DNA from: UBA1189 sp045612065
Lineage (GTDB): Bacteria; Bacteroidota; Bacteroidia; Bacteroidales; Bacteroidaceae
Assembly: GCA_045612065.1 (NCBI GenBank)
Contig: JAZKYH010000066.1
Span: 34,262-98,261 of the forward strand
Length of the DNA: 64,000 bases
Reading direction: 5' to 3'
The notes beneath the pieces were generated by a model, which saw only the letters and a list, made by a program, of their open reading frames with translations, had not been told where the DNA came from and searched no databases. Below are positions 1 through 7,180 of this stretch, piece by piece; the stretch's first letter is position 1, and each line of letters opens with the position of its first letter. The position numbers and the translations under genes are program-made.

Positions 1-71
1 CCGAGTTCCAGAAGGGCTTCGACGTAATGGAGTCAGGTCAGTGCGGTAAGGTAATCCTCGACTGGGAATAA
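1..71 (+). CDS. tdh: L-threonine 3-dehydrogenase, C-terminal end (partial)
   Basis: Only the last 22 codons and the stop are inside the window; the frame starts at base 3. The peptide ends KGFDVMESGQCGKVILDWE, which resembles the C-terminus of zinc-dependent L-threonine 3-dehydrogenases of the medium-chain dehydrogenase family (typically ending with a KGFE.M.SG.SGKVIL.W pattern). That enzyme oxidises threonine to 2-amino-3-ketobutyrate in the cytoplasm. A strong terminator follows 25 bases after the stop, so this is the last gene of its transcript. With so little sequence, another zinc-dependent alcohol dehydrogenase of the same superfamily cannot be excluded. Confidence 0.65.
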   Translation, partial: EFQKGFDVMESGQCGKVILDWE

Positions 72-95
72 TCTCTCTCTAGACTTGATAGTATG

Positions 96-130
96 GAGGG
101 TGTGTCTTTGCTTGACACACCCTCTTTTTC
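96..130 (+). terminator. Rho-independent terminator after tdh
   Basis: An 11-bp perfect stem (GAGGGTGTGTC at 96-106, GACACACCCTC at 114-124) with a 7-nt loop is followed by TTTTTC. It lies 25 bases after the tdh stop. Confidence 0.9.
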
Positions 131-136
131 TATTCT

Positions 137-204
137 AACCACAGATTGCAGGGATTGCATAGATTCGTAAAATGAAATCCGAGTAATCCGAGTAATCGGT
201 GGTT
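137..204. repeat. Short imperfect inverted repeat element (AACCACAGATT type)
   Basis: The segment begins AACCACAGATT and ends AATCGGTGGTT, an imperfect terminal inverted repeat. Inside are repeated GATTGCA / AATCCGAGT motifs. Elements of this look (AACCACAGATT ... AATCTGTGGTT) are common as dispersed intergenic repeats in Bacteroidales. A related pair of ends occurs at 47763-47896. Confidence 0.6.
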
Positions 205-222
205 GATGAAAGAAAAAAAGAA

Positions 223-246
223 GGGAAAGACACCGGTGTCTTTCCC
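223..246 (-). terminator. Bidirectional terminator between tdh and the small acidic gene
   Basis: GGGAAAGACAC at 223-233 pairs perfectly with GTGTCTTTCCC at 236-246. On the minus strand the stem is followed by a T-rich run (complement of 210-222), as expected for the end of the 276-605 transcript. On the plus strand CTTTT follows. Confidence 0.8.
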
Positions 247-275
247 CTTTTCTCGTTATAGGCCCTCGGGACTCA

Positions 276-605
276 TTAGTCCACCTGTCCCAGGCTATTT
301 CCATATTCCATCTCGGCCTGCACCACGAGCTCGATGTCCTCGGGGAGCCAGTCGCCAATCTTGTCCTTCTTGGCCTCCTTCACGATGTAGGCCACAATCT
401 TTTCGGTGTCAATCTCCACGAAGCCGTCGGCATCGGGTTTGGCATCGAGCAGACCACTGCTGAAGTAGTAGTCGGCAATGACGTCGATGATGTAGTAGAG
501 GTCGTCATCGGTGAACTTCTCCTTGAGCTCTACGGGCAAGAAGTTGCGGATAAACTCGACGGTCTTGTCATCGTCAAGGTCGTCCATGAGGAATTCGTCG
601 TTCAT
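276..605 (-). CDS. Conserved small acidic hypothetical protein
   Basis: A 109-residue, strongly acidic protein without a signal peptide or membrane segment. The N-terminus is rich in Asp and Glu (motif MDDLDDDKTVEF), and the rest is predicted from sequence to be mostly helical. Proteins of this kind appear in many Bacteroidales genomes, but I know of no assigned function and do not propose one. It is the last gene before the terminator at 223-246. Its gap to trxA (606-708) is filled with 7-bp-period repeats rather than an obvious promoter, so read-through from trxA is possible. Start: the ATG at 603-605 is the only good candidate. Confidence 0.7.
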   Translation of the reverse strand: MNDEFLMDDLDDDKTVEFIRNFLPVELKEKFTDDDLYYIIDVIADYYFSSGLLDAKPDADGFVEIDTEKIVAYIVKEAKKDKIGDWLPEDIELVVQAEMEYGNSLGQVD

Positions 606-616
606 ATTGTTTTTTT

Positions 617-693
617 GTTTAGTGTATAGGGTGTAGTGTTTAGGATTTAGTGTTTTCCACGTTGTTACTCGATGGATGGCACTCTAAACCCTA
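617..693. repeat. Degenerate 7-bp-period repeat array, two inverted halves
   Basis: Reading the plus strand from 618, the heptads TTTAGTG, TATAGGG, TGTAGTG, TTTAGGA and TTTAGTG follow without gaps. About 20 bases later the opposite orientation appears (CTCTAAA, CCCTAAA, CTCTGAA). The array lies between the small acidic gene and trxA. The same heptads recur at 55781-55887 and 60243-60270. Confidence 0.6.
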
Positions 694-708
694 AACTCTG
701 AACGGGCA

Positions 709-1023
709 TTAGAGCAAAGCCTCGATTTTCTCGGCGAAGGCTGCCTTGGTGGCTGCGCCTACGGTCTTGTCCACTACCTCACCATTCTTGATGAAGAGCA
801 CGGTGGGGATGTTGCGGACACCGAACTTTGAGGTGAGGTCATCATTGTCGTCTACATCGCACTTGCCGATGATAACACGACCCTCATACTCCTCGGCCAA
901 AGCCTCGATATCGGGAGCAATCTTCTTGCAGGGGCCACACCATGTGGCCCAGAAGTCTACTACTACGGGTTTTCCCTGTGCTATGAGCTCATCGAAATTG
1001 CTGTCTGTGATTTGTATTGCCAT
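709..1023 (-). CDS. trxA: Thioredoxin
   Basis: A 104-residue single-domain thioredoxin, the usual family length. The active site WCGPC is at 28-32 with redox cysteines C29 and C32. The conserved buried Asp (VVDFWA, D23) and the cis-proline loop (RNIPTV) are also present. There is no signal peptide, so it acts in the cytoplasm as a general protein disulfide reductant. It lies 25 bases downstream of rubrerythrin on the same strand and is probably cotranscribed from the promoter at 1662-1692, which links it to the oxidative-stress response. The identification is firm. Confidence 0.96.
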   Translation of the reverse strand: MAIQITDSNFDELIAQGKPVVVDFWATWCGPCKKIAPDIEALAEEYEGRVIIGKCDVDDNDDLTSKFGVRNIPTVLFIKNGEVVDKTVGAATKAAFAEKIEALL

Positions 1024-1048
1024 GTCAATTATACTTTTAATTTTGTGA

Positions 1049-1582
1049 TTAATAATTTTCGGGTTTGATTTGGAAGTGAGCCTGAGCGTGGTCGCATACA
1101 GGGCATACCTCGGGAGCCTGCTTACCTACACAGATGTGGCCACAGTTACGGCACTGCCAGATGCAGTCGCCATCGCGTGAGAAAACGAGCTTGCCCTTCA
1201 CATTCTCGAGCAACTTGAGGTAGCGCTCCTCGTGCTCCTTCTCAATCTTGGCTACGCCCTCGAACTGCTCGGCAATAGCGATGAAGCCCTCTTCGCGAGC
1301 CTCCTTGGCCATCTGAGCATACATCTCGGTCCACTCTTCGTGCTCACCTGCTGCTGCAGCGAGGAGATTCTCGGCGGTGGTGCCGATGCCACCCAAGTGC
1401 TTGAACCACATCTTGGCGTGCTCCTTCTCATTGTCGGCTGTCTCCTGGAAGATAGCAGCAATCTGCTCATAACCCTCCTTCTTGGCCTTTGATGCAAAGT
1501 AGGTATACTTATTACGTGCTTGTGACTCGCCTGCAAATGCCATCTGCAGGTTCTTCTCGGTTTTTGTTCCTTTAAGTTCCAT
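1049..1582 (-). CDS. rbr: Rubrerythrin
   Basis: A 177-residue protein with an N-terminal ferritin-like diiron domain (about residues 1-140, with the E-x-x-H motifs ADNEKEHAKM and VAKIEKEHEERY) and a C-terminal rubredoxin-like FeS4 domain (cysteines in WQCRNCGHI and PEVCPVC). Rubrerythrins reduce hydrogen peroxide to water in the cytoplasm of anaerobes, drawing electrons from rubredoxin-type partners. The trxA gene follows closely. A canonical Bacteroidota promoter sits 80-110 bases upstream, with a short inverted repeat over its spacer that could be an operator. Length and domain order match the family, so confidence is high. Confidence 0.96.
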   Translation of the reverse strand: MELKGTKTEKNLQMAFAGESQARNKYTYFASKAKKEGYEQIAAIFQETADNEKEHAKMWFKHLGGIGTTAENLLAAAAGEHEEWTEMYAQMAKEAREEGFIAIAEQFEGVAKIEKEHEERYLKLLENVKGKLVFSRDGDCIWQCRNCGHICVGKQAPEVCPVCDHAQAHFQIKPENY

Positions 1583-1661
1583 AGTCGTTATGTTTTTTTT
1601 AAGTTTTTGTTAATCTCTTGTGCAAGCGAATGGGCGTAGCCAATCTTCGCCATTCACATTG

Positions 1662-1692
1662 CAAAGTTAGGAGATATTTGTTTTATTCCAAA
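1662..1692 (-). promoter_or_regulatory. Promoter of rbr-trxA with a candidate operator
   Basis: On the minus strand TTTG (1689-1692) and TAACTTTG (1662-1669) are separated by 19 bases, the classical Bacteroidota -33/-7 spacing. TATTTG (1675-1680) and CAAATA (1689-1694) form a 6-bp inverted repeat with an 8-base centre that overlaps the -33 box and spacer, where a repressor or activator could bind. Confidence 0.75.
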
Positions 1693-1708
1693 TAGTATGT
1701 TACATTTT

Positions 1709-2023
1709 TTACGCCTCGCCCTTGAAGTCGCTCAAGCGGGGGATGTAGGTGCCCTTTCCCTGCTCGGGTAAGCGGATGGGGCCAAAGGTCTGCTCATACT
1801 TCTTGAGGTTGTCCTGCAAGGCCAGCATGAGGCGCATGGCGTGCTCGGGGGTGAGGATGGCACGTGTCTGCACCTGTGCCTTAGGCATGCCGGGGAGCAC
1901 GCGGATGAGGTCCATGATGAACTCGGACGATGAGTGCGAGATAACTGCCAGGTTGCAGTAGATGCCCTGCGCTACATCTTCCTTCAATTCTATTTGGAGC
2001 TGGTTTTCGGGTTTCTTTTCCAT
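1709..2023 (-). CDS. DUF3467 family protein
   Basis: A 104-residue soluble protein with the pattern of DUF3467: EDVAQGIYCNLAVISHSSSEF, then a conserved DLIRVLPG, and ILTPEHAMRLMLAL. Members are widespread in Bacteroidota, and their function is not established to my knowledge. They are often found beside rpoC. Here the gene lies 112 bases downstream of ftsZ on the same strand, separated from it by a long-loop inverted repeat (2077-2132), so it may be a partly independent unit. No promoter stands out in the gap. Confidence 0.85.
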   Translation of the reverse strand: MEKKPENQLQIELKEDVAQGIYCNLAVISHSSSEFIMDLIRVLPGMPKAQVQTRAILTPEHAMRLMLALQDNLKKYEQTFGPIRLPEQGKGTYIPRLSDFKGEA

Positions 2024-2076
2024 ATTATTGTCAATATTTATTGTGGTAACTCAGAAGCTAAAGAGTTTTCGCATCG

Positions 2077-2132
2077 CTCAGGAGTTTAGACACCAGTCCG
2101 CCTGCTGCATCACATTTGCCTACACTCCTGAG
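2077..2132 (-). other. Long-loop inverted repeat downstream of ftsZ
   Basis: CTCAGGAGT (2077-2085) and ACTCCTGAG (2124-2132) are perfect 9-bp complements separated by 38 bases. The structure starts four bases after the ftsZ stop on the minus strand. It has no T-run on the exit side, so it is not an obvious intrinsic terminator; mRNA processing or partial attenuation is possible. Confidence 0.5.
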
Positions 2133-2135
2133 GAT

Positions 2136-3410
2136 TTATGCATTCATTCTTTTTGCCTCCAAATCGGTGAGATCCTGCTTGGTGCGGGCATAGGTGGGCA
2201 GCGAGTCGAGCGCATCGATGAGGTCGTCATTGAAGAGGTCGCCACCGTCCATAATAAAGAAGTGGATGGTGCGCTTGGCGGTGAGGTCGTCTCCACCATA
2301 ATAGCGGGAAATCATCTCGCCCACCTTCTTCTCTTCTTCCTCACGCTTGGCCTGCTCCTCGGCACTCTCTTCGGGTGCCTTCTTGGGTGTACGGTCGAGC
2401 TGGATGGTGGTATTGCTCATACCTGGAATGTTGCTCACGCCGAAGCCCGTAGCAAGGATAGTAATCTTCACCTCCTCATCGAGGTTGTCGTCGGTAGCCA
2501 GACCCCAGATAACCTCAATATCCTTACTGATGAACTTTTCGGTAAAGCGATTTATCTCTTCCATCTCCTCCACCATAAGCGGATGTTTGGTGCTGCCATA
2601 GATATTGAAGAGGATTTTCTTAGAGTTGTATATATCGTTGTCGTTGAGCAGGGGCGAGTGCAATGCACTTTCAATAGCCTCAGCCAAGCGACGCTCTCCC
2701 TTACCTATACCGTAACTCATGATAGCCACACCACCATCCTTGAGAACCTTGCTCACATCTCGGAAGTCGAGGTTGATGATACCCTCGGCGGTGATAATCT
2801 CAGAAATACTCTTCACGGCAATGGTGAGCGTGTCGTCCACGCGACGGAAAGCGTCATACACATTGCTGTTCTGATAAATGTCGAAGATGCGTTCATTGTT
2901 GATGACGAGCAGCGCATCGACATGTTGCGAGATGGCCTCAACACCCTTGAGCGCCTGCTCAATCTTGGGACGTTGCTCAAACTTGAACGGGATGGTCACT
3001 ACACCTATGGTAAGCATTCCCGCCTTCTTGGCCTCGCGCGCTACGACAGGAGCGGCTCCAGTACCCGTACCGCCACCCATACCGGCTGTGATGAACACCA
3101 TTTCGGTGCTGTCGTTGAATTGAGCACGGATGTCCTCGACATTCTCCTCAGCTGCCTGACGTGCCACCTCGGGGTCGTTACCTGCACCGAGTCCTTTGGT
3201 AGTCTCGCGACCGATCTGCAACTTTACAGGGATTTCAGATTTGGCCAATGCCTGATTGTCGGTATTGCACAAGACAAATGACACATCTCGTATGCCAGTG
3301 CGGTACATGTTCTTTACGGCATTACCACCGCCACCACCTACACCAATAACCTTAATGATGTTGTTTGTCTCGGTTGGCAAATCGAAGGGCATAATATCGT
3401 TATCGTTCAT
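2136..3410 (-). CDS. ftsZ: Cell division protein FtsZ
   Basis: A 424-residue tubulin-like GTPase that polymerises into the cytokinetic ring at midcell. The signature GGGTGTG is at residues 112-118, the N-terminal nucleotide-binding glycines are in VIGVGGGGGN (21-30), and the T7-type region NLDFRDV is present. After the globular core comes a charged linker. A conserved C-terminal peptide (DDLIDALDSLPTYARTK) would bind FtsA. The gene follows ftsA with a 27-base gap and must be cotranscribed with it. The 439-codon plus-strand frame over this gene is an antisense shadow. Family length and motifs are normal. Confidence 0.98.
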   Translation of the reverse strand: MNDNDIMPFDLPTETNNIIKVIGVGGGGGNAVKNMYRTGIRDVSFVLCNTDNQALAKSEIPVKLQIGRETTKGLGAGNDPEVARQAAEENVEDIRAQFNDSTEMVFITAGMGGGTGTGAAPVVAREAKKAGMLTIGVVTIPFKFEQRPKIEQALKGVEAISQHVDALLVINNERIFDIYQNSNVYDAFRRVDDTLTIAVKSISEIITAEGIINLDFRDVSKVLKDGGVAIMSYGIGKGERRLAEAIESALHSPLLNDNDIYNSKKILFNIYGSTKHPLMVEEMEEINRFTEKFISKDIEVIWGLATDDNLDEEVKITILATGFGVSNIPGMSNTTIQLDRTPKKAPEESAEEQAKREEEEKKVGEMISRYYGGDDLTAKRTIHFFIMDGGDLFNDDLIDALDSLPTYARTKQDLTDLEAKRMNA

Positions 3411-3437
3411 ATCGTATATTATCGTTTTGTTCTGTTT

Positions 3438-4862
3438 TTATTCTTTATCATCATTCAGAAAATCGGTCGCCAACTTATCTATGTTGTCACCCATCAGCCT
3501 CATCTTCTTCACGAATCCTGAGAAAAGTCCGTTTCCAACAGCCTTCTGCCTTTCGTTTTGCATGGCATTCTTTCTCTCTTCGGCCTCCTTGATTTTCTGC
3601 TCACGCAACTGACGCAACTCCTCGTCACGCTTGGCTTGCATGCTCTCACCATCCTCGGTAAAGAGGTCTCCTGTTACGGCACGACCTTCGTCTTGGGGCG
3701 CTATCTCCATCTGCACACCGCTCTGACAGCAATTCTCGGTGCCATCCATAAGGAGTCCGACCAAGATGCCTTGCGTTCCATCGGCAGGGCACTCTTGGGT
3801 GCTCCACTCCACCTTTGTGGCAGTGTTATATGCCAAGCGCACCTTGGAGAATTGGGTCTTCTTTTCCACCACGCCCTGTAGGCCCTTCAAGTGAATGCCA
3901 CCGCCACAACACACGATGCCAGCAAGCAGCTGTTTATCGGTGTAGCCCGACACCTCTATTTGGTGGCATACATTGAGGAGAATCTCCTCAAAACGCGCCT
4001 CGATGGCATCGTATACCTTGCGCAACTCAATGGTACGACCTTCGTCAAGGGTGACAGTCTCATCATTCGATGCGGGGAGCACCAATCCATACTCACATTT
4101 GAGCCGTTCGGCCTCCTCCTCGTCAAGCTGCAATGAGCAGAGGTCGCGAGTAATACTTTGGCTACCCATGGGGATAACAGTAAGAAAACGCAGGTTACCT
4201 CCCTTGTATACAGATACCGTAGTAGTCTCAGCCCCAAAGTCTATGAGCACGCATCCTTGGCGGCGCTCACTATCGGTGAGCAGCACATTGGCCGCCACAA
4301 GAGGAGGGATGGCAGTGTCAGCAATGTTTATCTTAGCTATTTCGAAACTCTTGGCCGTATTGTGCATCACTGATGTACGGGTAAGGAGATTAAGGTAGTT
4401 ACCCTCGATCTGAGCACAGTTCACACCCACGGGGTCGTTCAACAAGTTATTTCCTATTTTGTACTCCTGCGACACCATCATCAACATACCATACCCGGGG
4501 TATTGCTTTGCCGCATTCTCCTCTTCCATCTCATCGACCATAGCTTCTGACACTCGTGCCTCTTCCTCGAAGGTACGGACTACGGTGTTGCGCTCCGAAT
4601 GCAAAGTATATCCTCCTACCCCGACATATACCTGCTCAATGGTGTAATTGCCCAGTTCAGGTTCAAGGCGATTGATAAGGTTAGATAAGCACTGTGCCGT
4701 CTGGTCTATATTGTATACCACACCACGACGCACAAACCCTGACACAGGTTCGTCAGCATAGGCAAGCACCTGCAAGCTGCCATCGGAACGCTTGCGTCCC
4801 ACGGCACCAGCAACCTTCGACGAGCCCAGTTCTATTGCTACGATTAAGTCATTTGTTACCAT
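3438..4862 (-). CDS. ftsA: Cell division protein FtsA
   Basis: A 474-residue actin-like ATPase that tethers FtsZ to the membrane. The N-terminal phosphate-1 motif (VAIELGSSKVAGAVG) and the SHS2/1C and later phosphate-2 regions (VLIDFGAETTTVSVY) are visible. After the core comes a charged coiled segment rich in Glu, Lys and Arg (around residues 415-445), then an amphipathic C-terminus (FVKKMRLMGDNIDKL) that would be the membrane-targeting helix. It is first in the ftsA-ftsZ unit. Upstream division genes (ftsQ, murC) that often precede it in Bacteroidales are absent; folP is divergent instead. Confidence 0.97.
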   Translation of the reverse strand: MVTNDLIVAIELGSSKVAGAVGRKRSDGSLQVLAYADEPVSGFVRRGVVYNIDQTAQCLSNLINRLEPELGNYTIEQVYVGVGGYTLHSERNTVVRTFEEEARVSEAMVDEMEEENAAKQYPGYGMLMMVSQEYKIGNNLLNDPVGVNCAQIEGNYLNLLTRTSVMHNTAKSFEIAKINIADTAIPPLVAANVLLTDSERRQGCVLIDFGAETTTVSVYKGGNLRFLTVIPMGSQSITRDLCSLQLDEEEAERLKCEYGLVLPASNDETVTLDEGRTIELRKVYDAIEARFEEILLNVCHQIEVSGYTDKQLLAGIVCCGGGIHLKGLQGVVEKKTQFSKVRLAYNTATKVEWSTQECPADGTQGILVGLLMDGTENCCQSGVQMEIAPQDEGRAVTGDLFTEDGESMQAKRDEELRQLREQKIKEAEERKNAMQNERQKAVGNGLFSGFVKKMRLMGDNIDKLATDFLNDDKE

Positions 4863-4911
4863 ATGTATTACTTCTTTTTATACCACTTGACGCGATTAGC
4901 CTAATTTCCCA

Positions 4912-4943
4912 CAAAAGTAAGAAATCTTTTTATATTCGACAAC
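4912..4943 (-). promoter_or_regulatory. Promoter of ftsA-ftsZ
   Basis: On the minus strand TTG (4940-4942) lies 20 bases before TACTTTTG (4912-4919), matching the Bacteroidota TTTG/TAnnTTTG pattern. The leader to the ftsA ATG would be about 45 bases. Confidence 0.6.
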
Positions 4944-5047
4944 ACACAAGATTGGTTTGTCTGATTTTTATTCCTTTTTCGTAAAGTTGATTTCTCCAAT
5001 CGCAAACAACGGGCAGCTACCCTAAGCCGAGAAATAGTAGCACAAAC

Positions 5048-5078
5048 TTTGTTTTTCGCTTGCTTATTCGTATATTTG
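5048..5078 (+). promoter_or_regulatory. Promoter of folP-cdaA, very close to the start codon
   Basis: TTTG (5048-5051), 19 bases, then TATATTTG (5071-5078): a perfect Bacteroidota promoter. The folP ATG begins at 5086, only 8 bases after the -7 box, so the mRNA should have almost no 5' leader. Confidence 0.85.
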
Positions 5079-5085
5079 CAGCATT

Positions 5086-5943
5086 ATGACAAAAGACACC
5101 CCTCCATACACACTGAATATCGGTGGACAATTGCAATCATTGAGCAGACCCTTAGTGATGGGGATATTGAACATCACGCAAGAGTCGTTCTATGCGGCAT
5201 CACGTTCATTTGTGCCAGAAGCGGTCAAACTTCGTGTAAAGGAGATGATTGATGAGGGAGCAGACATTATCGATGTAGGAGCTTGCTCGACCAAACCTGG
5301 AGCAACGCCCATTAGCGAAGAGGAAGAGAGGGCACGCCTCGACAATGCATTATCCGTTATTCGCAAAGAAAACGCTGAAATCGCGATATCGGTGGATACA
5401 TTCCGTCCTGAAATTGCGGAATGGAGCATCAAAGAGTACGGAGTGCAAATTATCAACGACGTAACCGGAGGGGACCGAGAGAACAAAATGTTTGAGACCG
5501 TCGCAAATTTGCAAGTTCCCTACATTCTCACTCACTCTGATTATGGAACCACGAGAGTGAACAATAATCCAGTCACCTCAAACCGCAACCTATGGAAAGA
5601 AATGACGTACTATCTTGCAGAACGTTGCAATCGACTACGTCAAATGGGAGTCAATGATGTCATCATTGACCCTGGATTTGGTTTTGGCAAAACGCTGGAT
5701 GACAATTATCATCTCATGGCACATCTTGAAGATTTGCATATACTCGAATGCCCCATACTCGTTGGCATATCACGCAAATCCATGATTTACAACCATCTTA
5801 ACTGCACGCCAGACGAGGCTCTTAATGGAACCACTGCATTGCATACGATTGCATTGATGAAAGGAGCTCACATTCTCAGGGTGCACGATGTAAAGGCAGC
5901 AGTGGAGGCCATTCATATCGTTAAAAAAATAAAGGAATCATAA
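5086..5943 (+). CDS. folP: Dihydropteroate synthase
   Basis: A 285-residue TIM-barrel enzyme that condenses p-aminobenzoate with 6-hydroxymethyl-7,8-dihydropterin pyrophosphate in folate synthesis; it is the target of sulfonamides. Visible family motifs are GILNITQESFY (near residue 26), DVGACSTKPGATP (pterin and pyrophosphate site), INDVTGG and DPGFGFGKTLDDNY, followed by GISRKSM. Length is normal. It is followed after 10 bases by cdaA, a gene order seen in other Bacteroidota. The ATG lies only 8 bases after the promoter -7 box, so translation may be leaderless. No later Met fits, because family homology already covers the N-terminus. Confidence 0.97.
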   Translation: MTKDTPPYTLNIGGQLQSLSRPLVMGILNITQESFYAASRSFVPEAVKLRVKEMIDEGADIIDVGACSTKPGATPISEEEERARLDNALSVIRKENAEIAISVDTFRPEIAEWSIKEYGVQIINDVTGGDRENKMFETVANLQVPYILTHSDYGTTRVNNNPVTSNRNLWKEMTYYLAERCNRLRQMGVNDVIIDPGFGFGKTLDDNYHLMAHLEDLHILECPILVGISRKSMIYNHLNCTPDEALNGTTALHTIALMKGAHILRVHDVKAAVEAIHIVKKIKES

Positions 5944-5953
5944 TTCAGAATAT

Positions 5954-6715
5954 ATGTTACTCGGTTTCGGACTCAAAGACCTCATTGACGTGTTACTTGT
6001 AGCGCTGATGCTCTTTTATTTCTACAAGTTTATGAAAGAGTCGGGGTCGCTCAATCTCTTCATCGGTATTCTTATCATTATTGTGATATGGGTCTTGGTG
6101 TCACAAATTTTTCAGATGCGTCTGCTTGGCGGCATTTTGGACACTTTAGTCAATGTGGGTACATTGGCCATCATCGTACTATTCCAAGATGAAATACGAC
6201 ATTTTCTCCGCAATGTGGGTTCGCAGCGCCGTGTACGCCGCTTCCTTGACTTATTCACGAAGAAAGAAGGTACTCCCGACCACAGCGAACTGATGCCACT
6301 TGTGATGGCCTGCATGAACATGGCAAAGCGCAAAGAGGGAGCCCTTATCGTTATCGAACAAGGCGACAAATTGGGCGAGGTTATCAAGACAGGAGAAACG
6401 GTAAATGCAAACATCAACCAACTGCTTGTCGAGAACATCTTCTTCAAGAACAGCCCCCTGCACGACGGTGCCATGATTATCAGCCAAAATCGCATAGCAG
6501 CCGCAGGATGTCTACTTCCCGTATCGCACAGCATGGACATCCCTAAGTCTATGGGGTTACGCCACCGTGCAGCTCTGGGCATATCACAAGAGACGGATGC
6601 ACTGGCTATCGTGGTCTCAGAAGAGACGGGAGGCATCACTGTAGCTCATCACGGCTCGCTACATCGCTGGCTCACGGCCGAACAATTAGAGAAGCTGCTC
6701 TTCGAGCTCGACTAG
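5954..6715 (+). CDS. cdaA: Diadenylate cyclase CdaA (membrane-bound)
   Basis: A 253-residue protein that makes cyclic di-AMP from two ATP. Three hydrophobic segments occupy roughly residues 8-80. A cytoplasmic DisA_N (DAC) domain follows, with the catalytic DGA motif at 171-173 (NSPLHDGAMI) and the RHR motif at 203-205 (GLRHRAALG). Length and arrangement are those of CdaA/DacA. It is cotranscribed with folP (10-base gap). c-di-AMP usually controls potassium and osmolyte transport in other bacteria; two transporters with RCK_C-type domains lie at 52530-54203 and 56400-57842 in this window. That link is inference only. Confidence 0.96.
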   Translation: MLLGFGLKDLIDVLLVALMLFYFYKFMKESGSLNLFIGILIIIVIWVLVSQIFQMRLLGGILDTLVNVGTLAIIVLFQDEIRHFLRNVGSQRRVRRFLDLFTKKEGTPDHSELMPLVMACMNMAKRKEGALIVIEQGDKLGEVIKTGETVNANINQLLVENIFFKNSPLHDGAMIISQNRIAAAGCLLPVSHSMDIPKSMGLRHRAALGISQETDALAIVVSEETGGITVAHHGSLHRWLTAEQLEKLLFELD

Positions 6716-6738
6716 AACCGACATTCTGTCATTAAATA

Positions 6739-6752
6739 GCCTCTTTAGAGGC
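6739..6752 (+). terminator. Weak hairpin after cdaA
   Basis: GCCTC and GAGGC form a 5-bp stem around TTTA and are followed by ACCTTTTC. It is short, so termination may be partial. Confidence 0.4.
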
Positions 6753-6866
6753 ACCTTTTCACGAATTATGTCAGCATAAGAGACAGCAAACAATCGTGGC
6801 ACATATTTCGTTCCTATAATTCGATGAAGAAAAATAAAAACAACAATAATAAATAAACTCGTAACA

Positions 6867-7139
6867 ATGAACATTAAGCCATTAGCAGACCGTGTGCTCG
6901 TAGTACCCGCACCGGCTGAAGAAAGAACTATCGGCGGCATCATCATCCCCGATACCGCCAAAGAAAAACCCCTCAAGGGCGAAGTTGTAGCTGTTGGCAA
7001 CGGCACAAAGGACGAAGATATGATAGTAAAGGTAGGTGAAACCGTGCTCTACGGCAAGTATGCCGGCACTGAACTCGAACTCGACGGAACCAAGTACCTC
7101 ATCATGCGCCAAAGCGACATCCTGGCTATCGTGGGATAA
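6867..7139 (+). CDS. groES: Co-chaperonin GroES (Hsp10)
   Basis: A 90-residue GroES. The N-terminus MNIKPLADRV, the mobile loop with GGIIIPDTAKEKP, and the C-terminal LIMRQSDILAIVG are typical. It caps the GroEL cylinder during ATP-driven protein folding in the cytoplasm. groEL follows after 41 bases. The 151-base upstream gap contains no CIRCE inverted repeat and no clear heat-shock promoter that I can recognise, so its stress regulation is not visible from sequence. Confidence 0.98.
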   Translation: MNIKPLADRVLVVPAPAEERTIGGIIIPDTAKEKPLKGEVVAVGNGTKDEDMIVKVGETVLYGKYAGTELELDGTKYLIMRQSDILAIVG

Positions 7140-7144
7140 TTAAA

Positions 7145-7172
7145 TTGAAAGTTGAAAGTTGAAAATTCAAAA
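7145..7172. repeat. 7-bp-period repeat between groES and groEL
   Basis: TTGAAAG occurs at 7145-7151 and 7152-7158 and again, degenerate, from 7159 (TTGAAAA, then TTCAAAA). It is one of several gaps in this window with direct repeats of exactly 7 bp. Confidence 0.6.
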
Positions 7173-7180
7173 CTCTTATC

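Noticed and set aside
1962..3281. 439-codon open frame on the plus strand opposite ftsZ
   Set aside because: ftsZ on the minus strand has all family motifs; the plus-strand translation has none.
6716..6866. CIRCE (HrcA) operator upstream of groES
   Set aside because: No TTAGCACTC-N9-GAGTGCTAA or near match is found in this gap.
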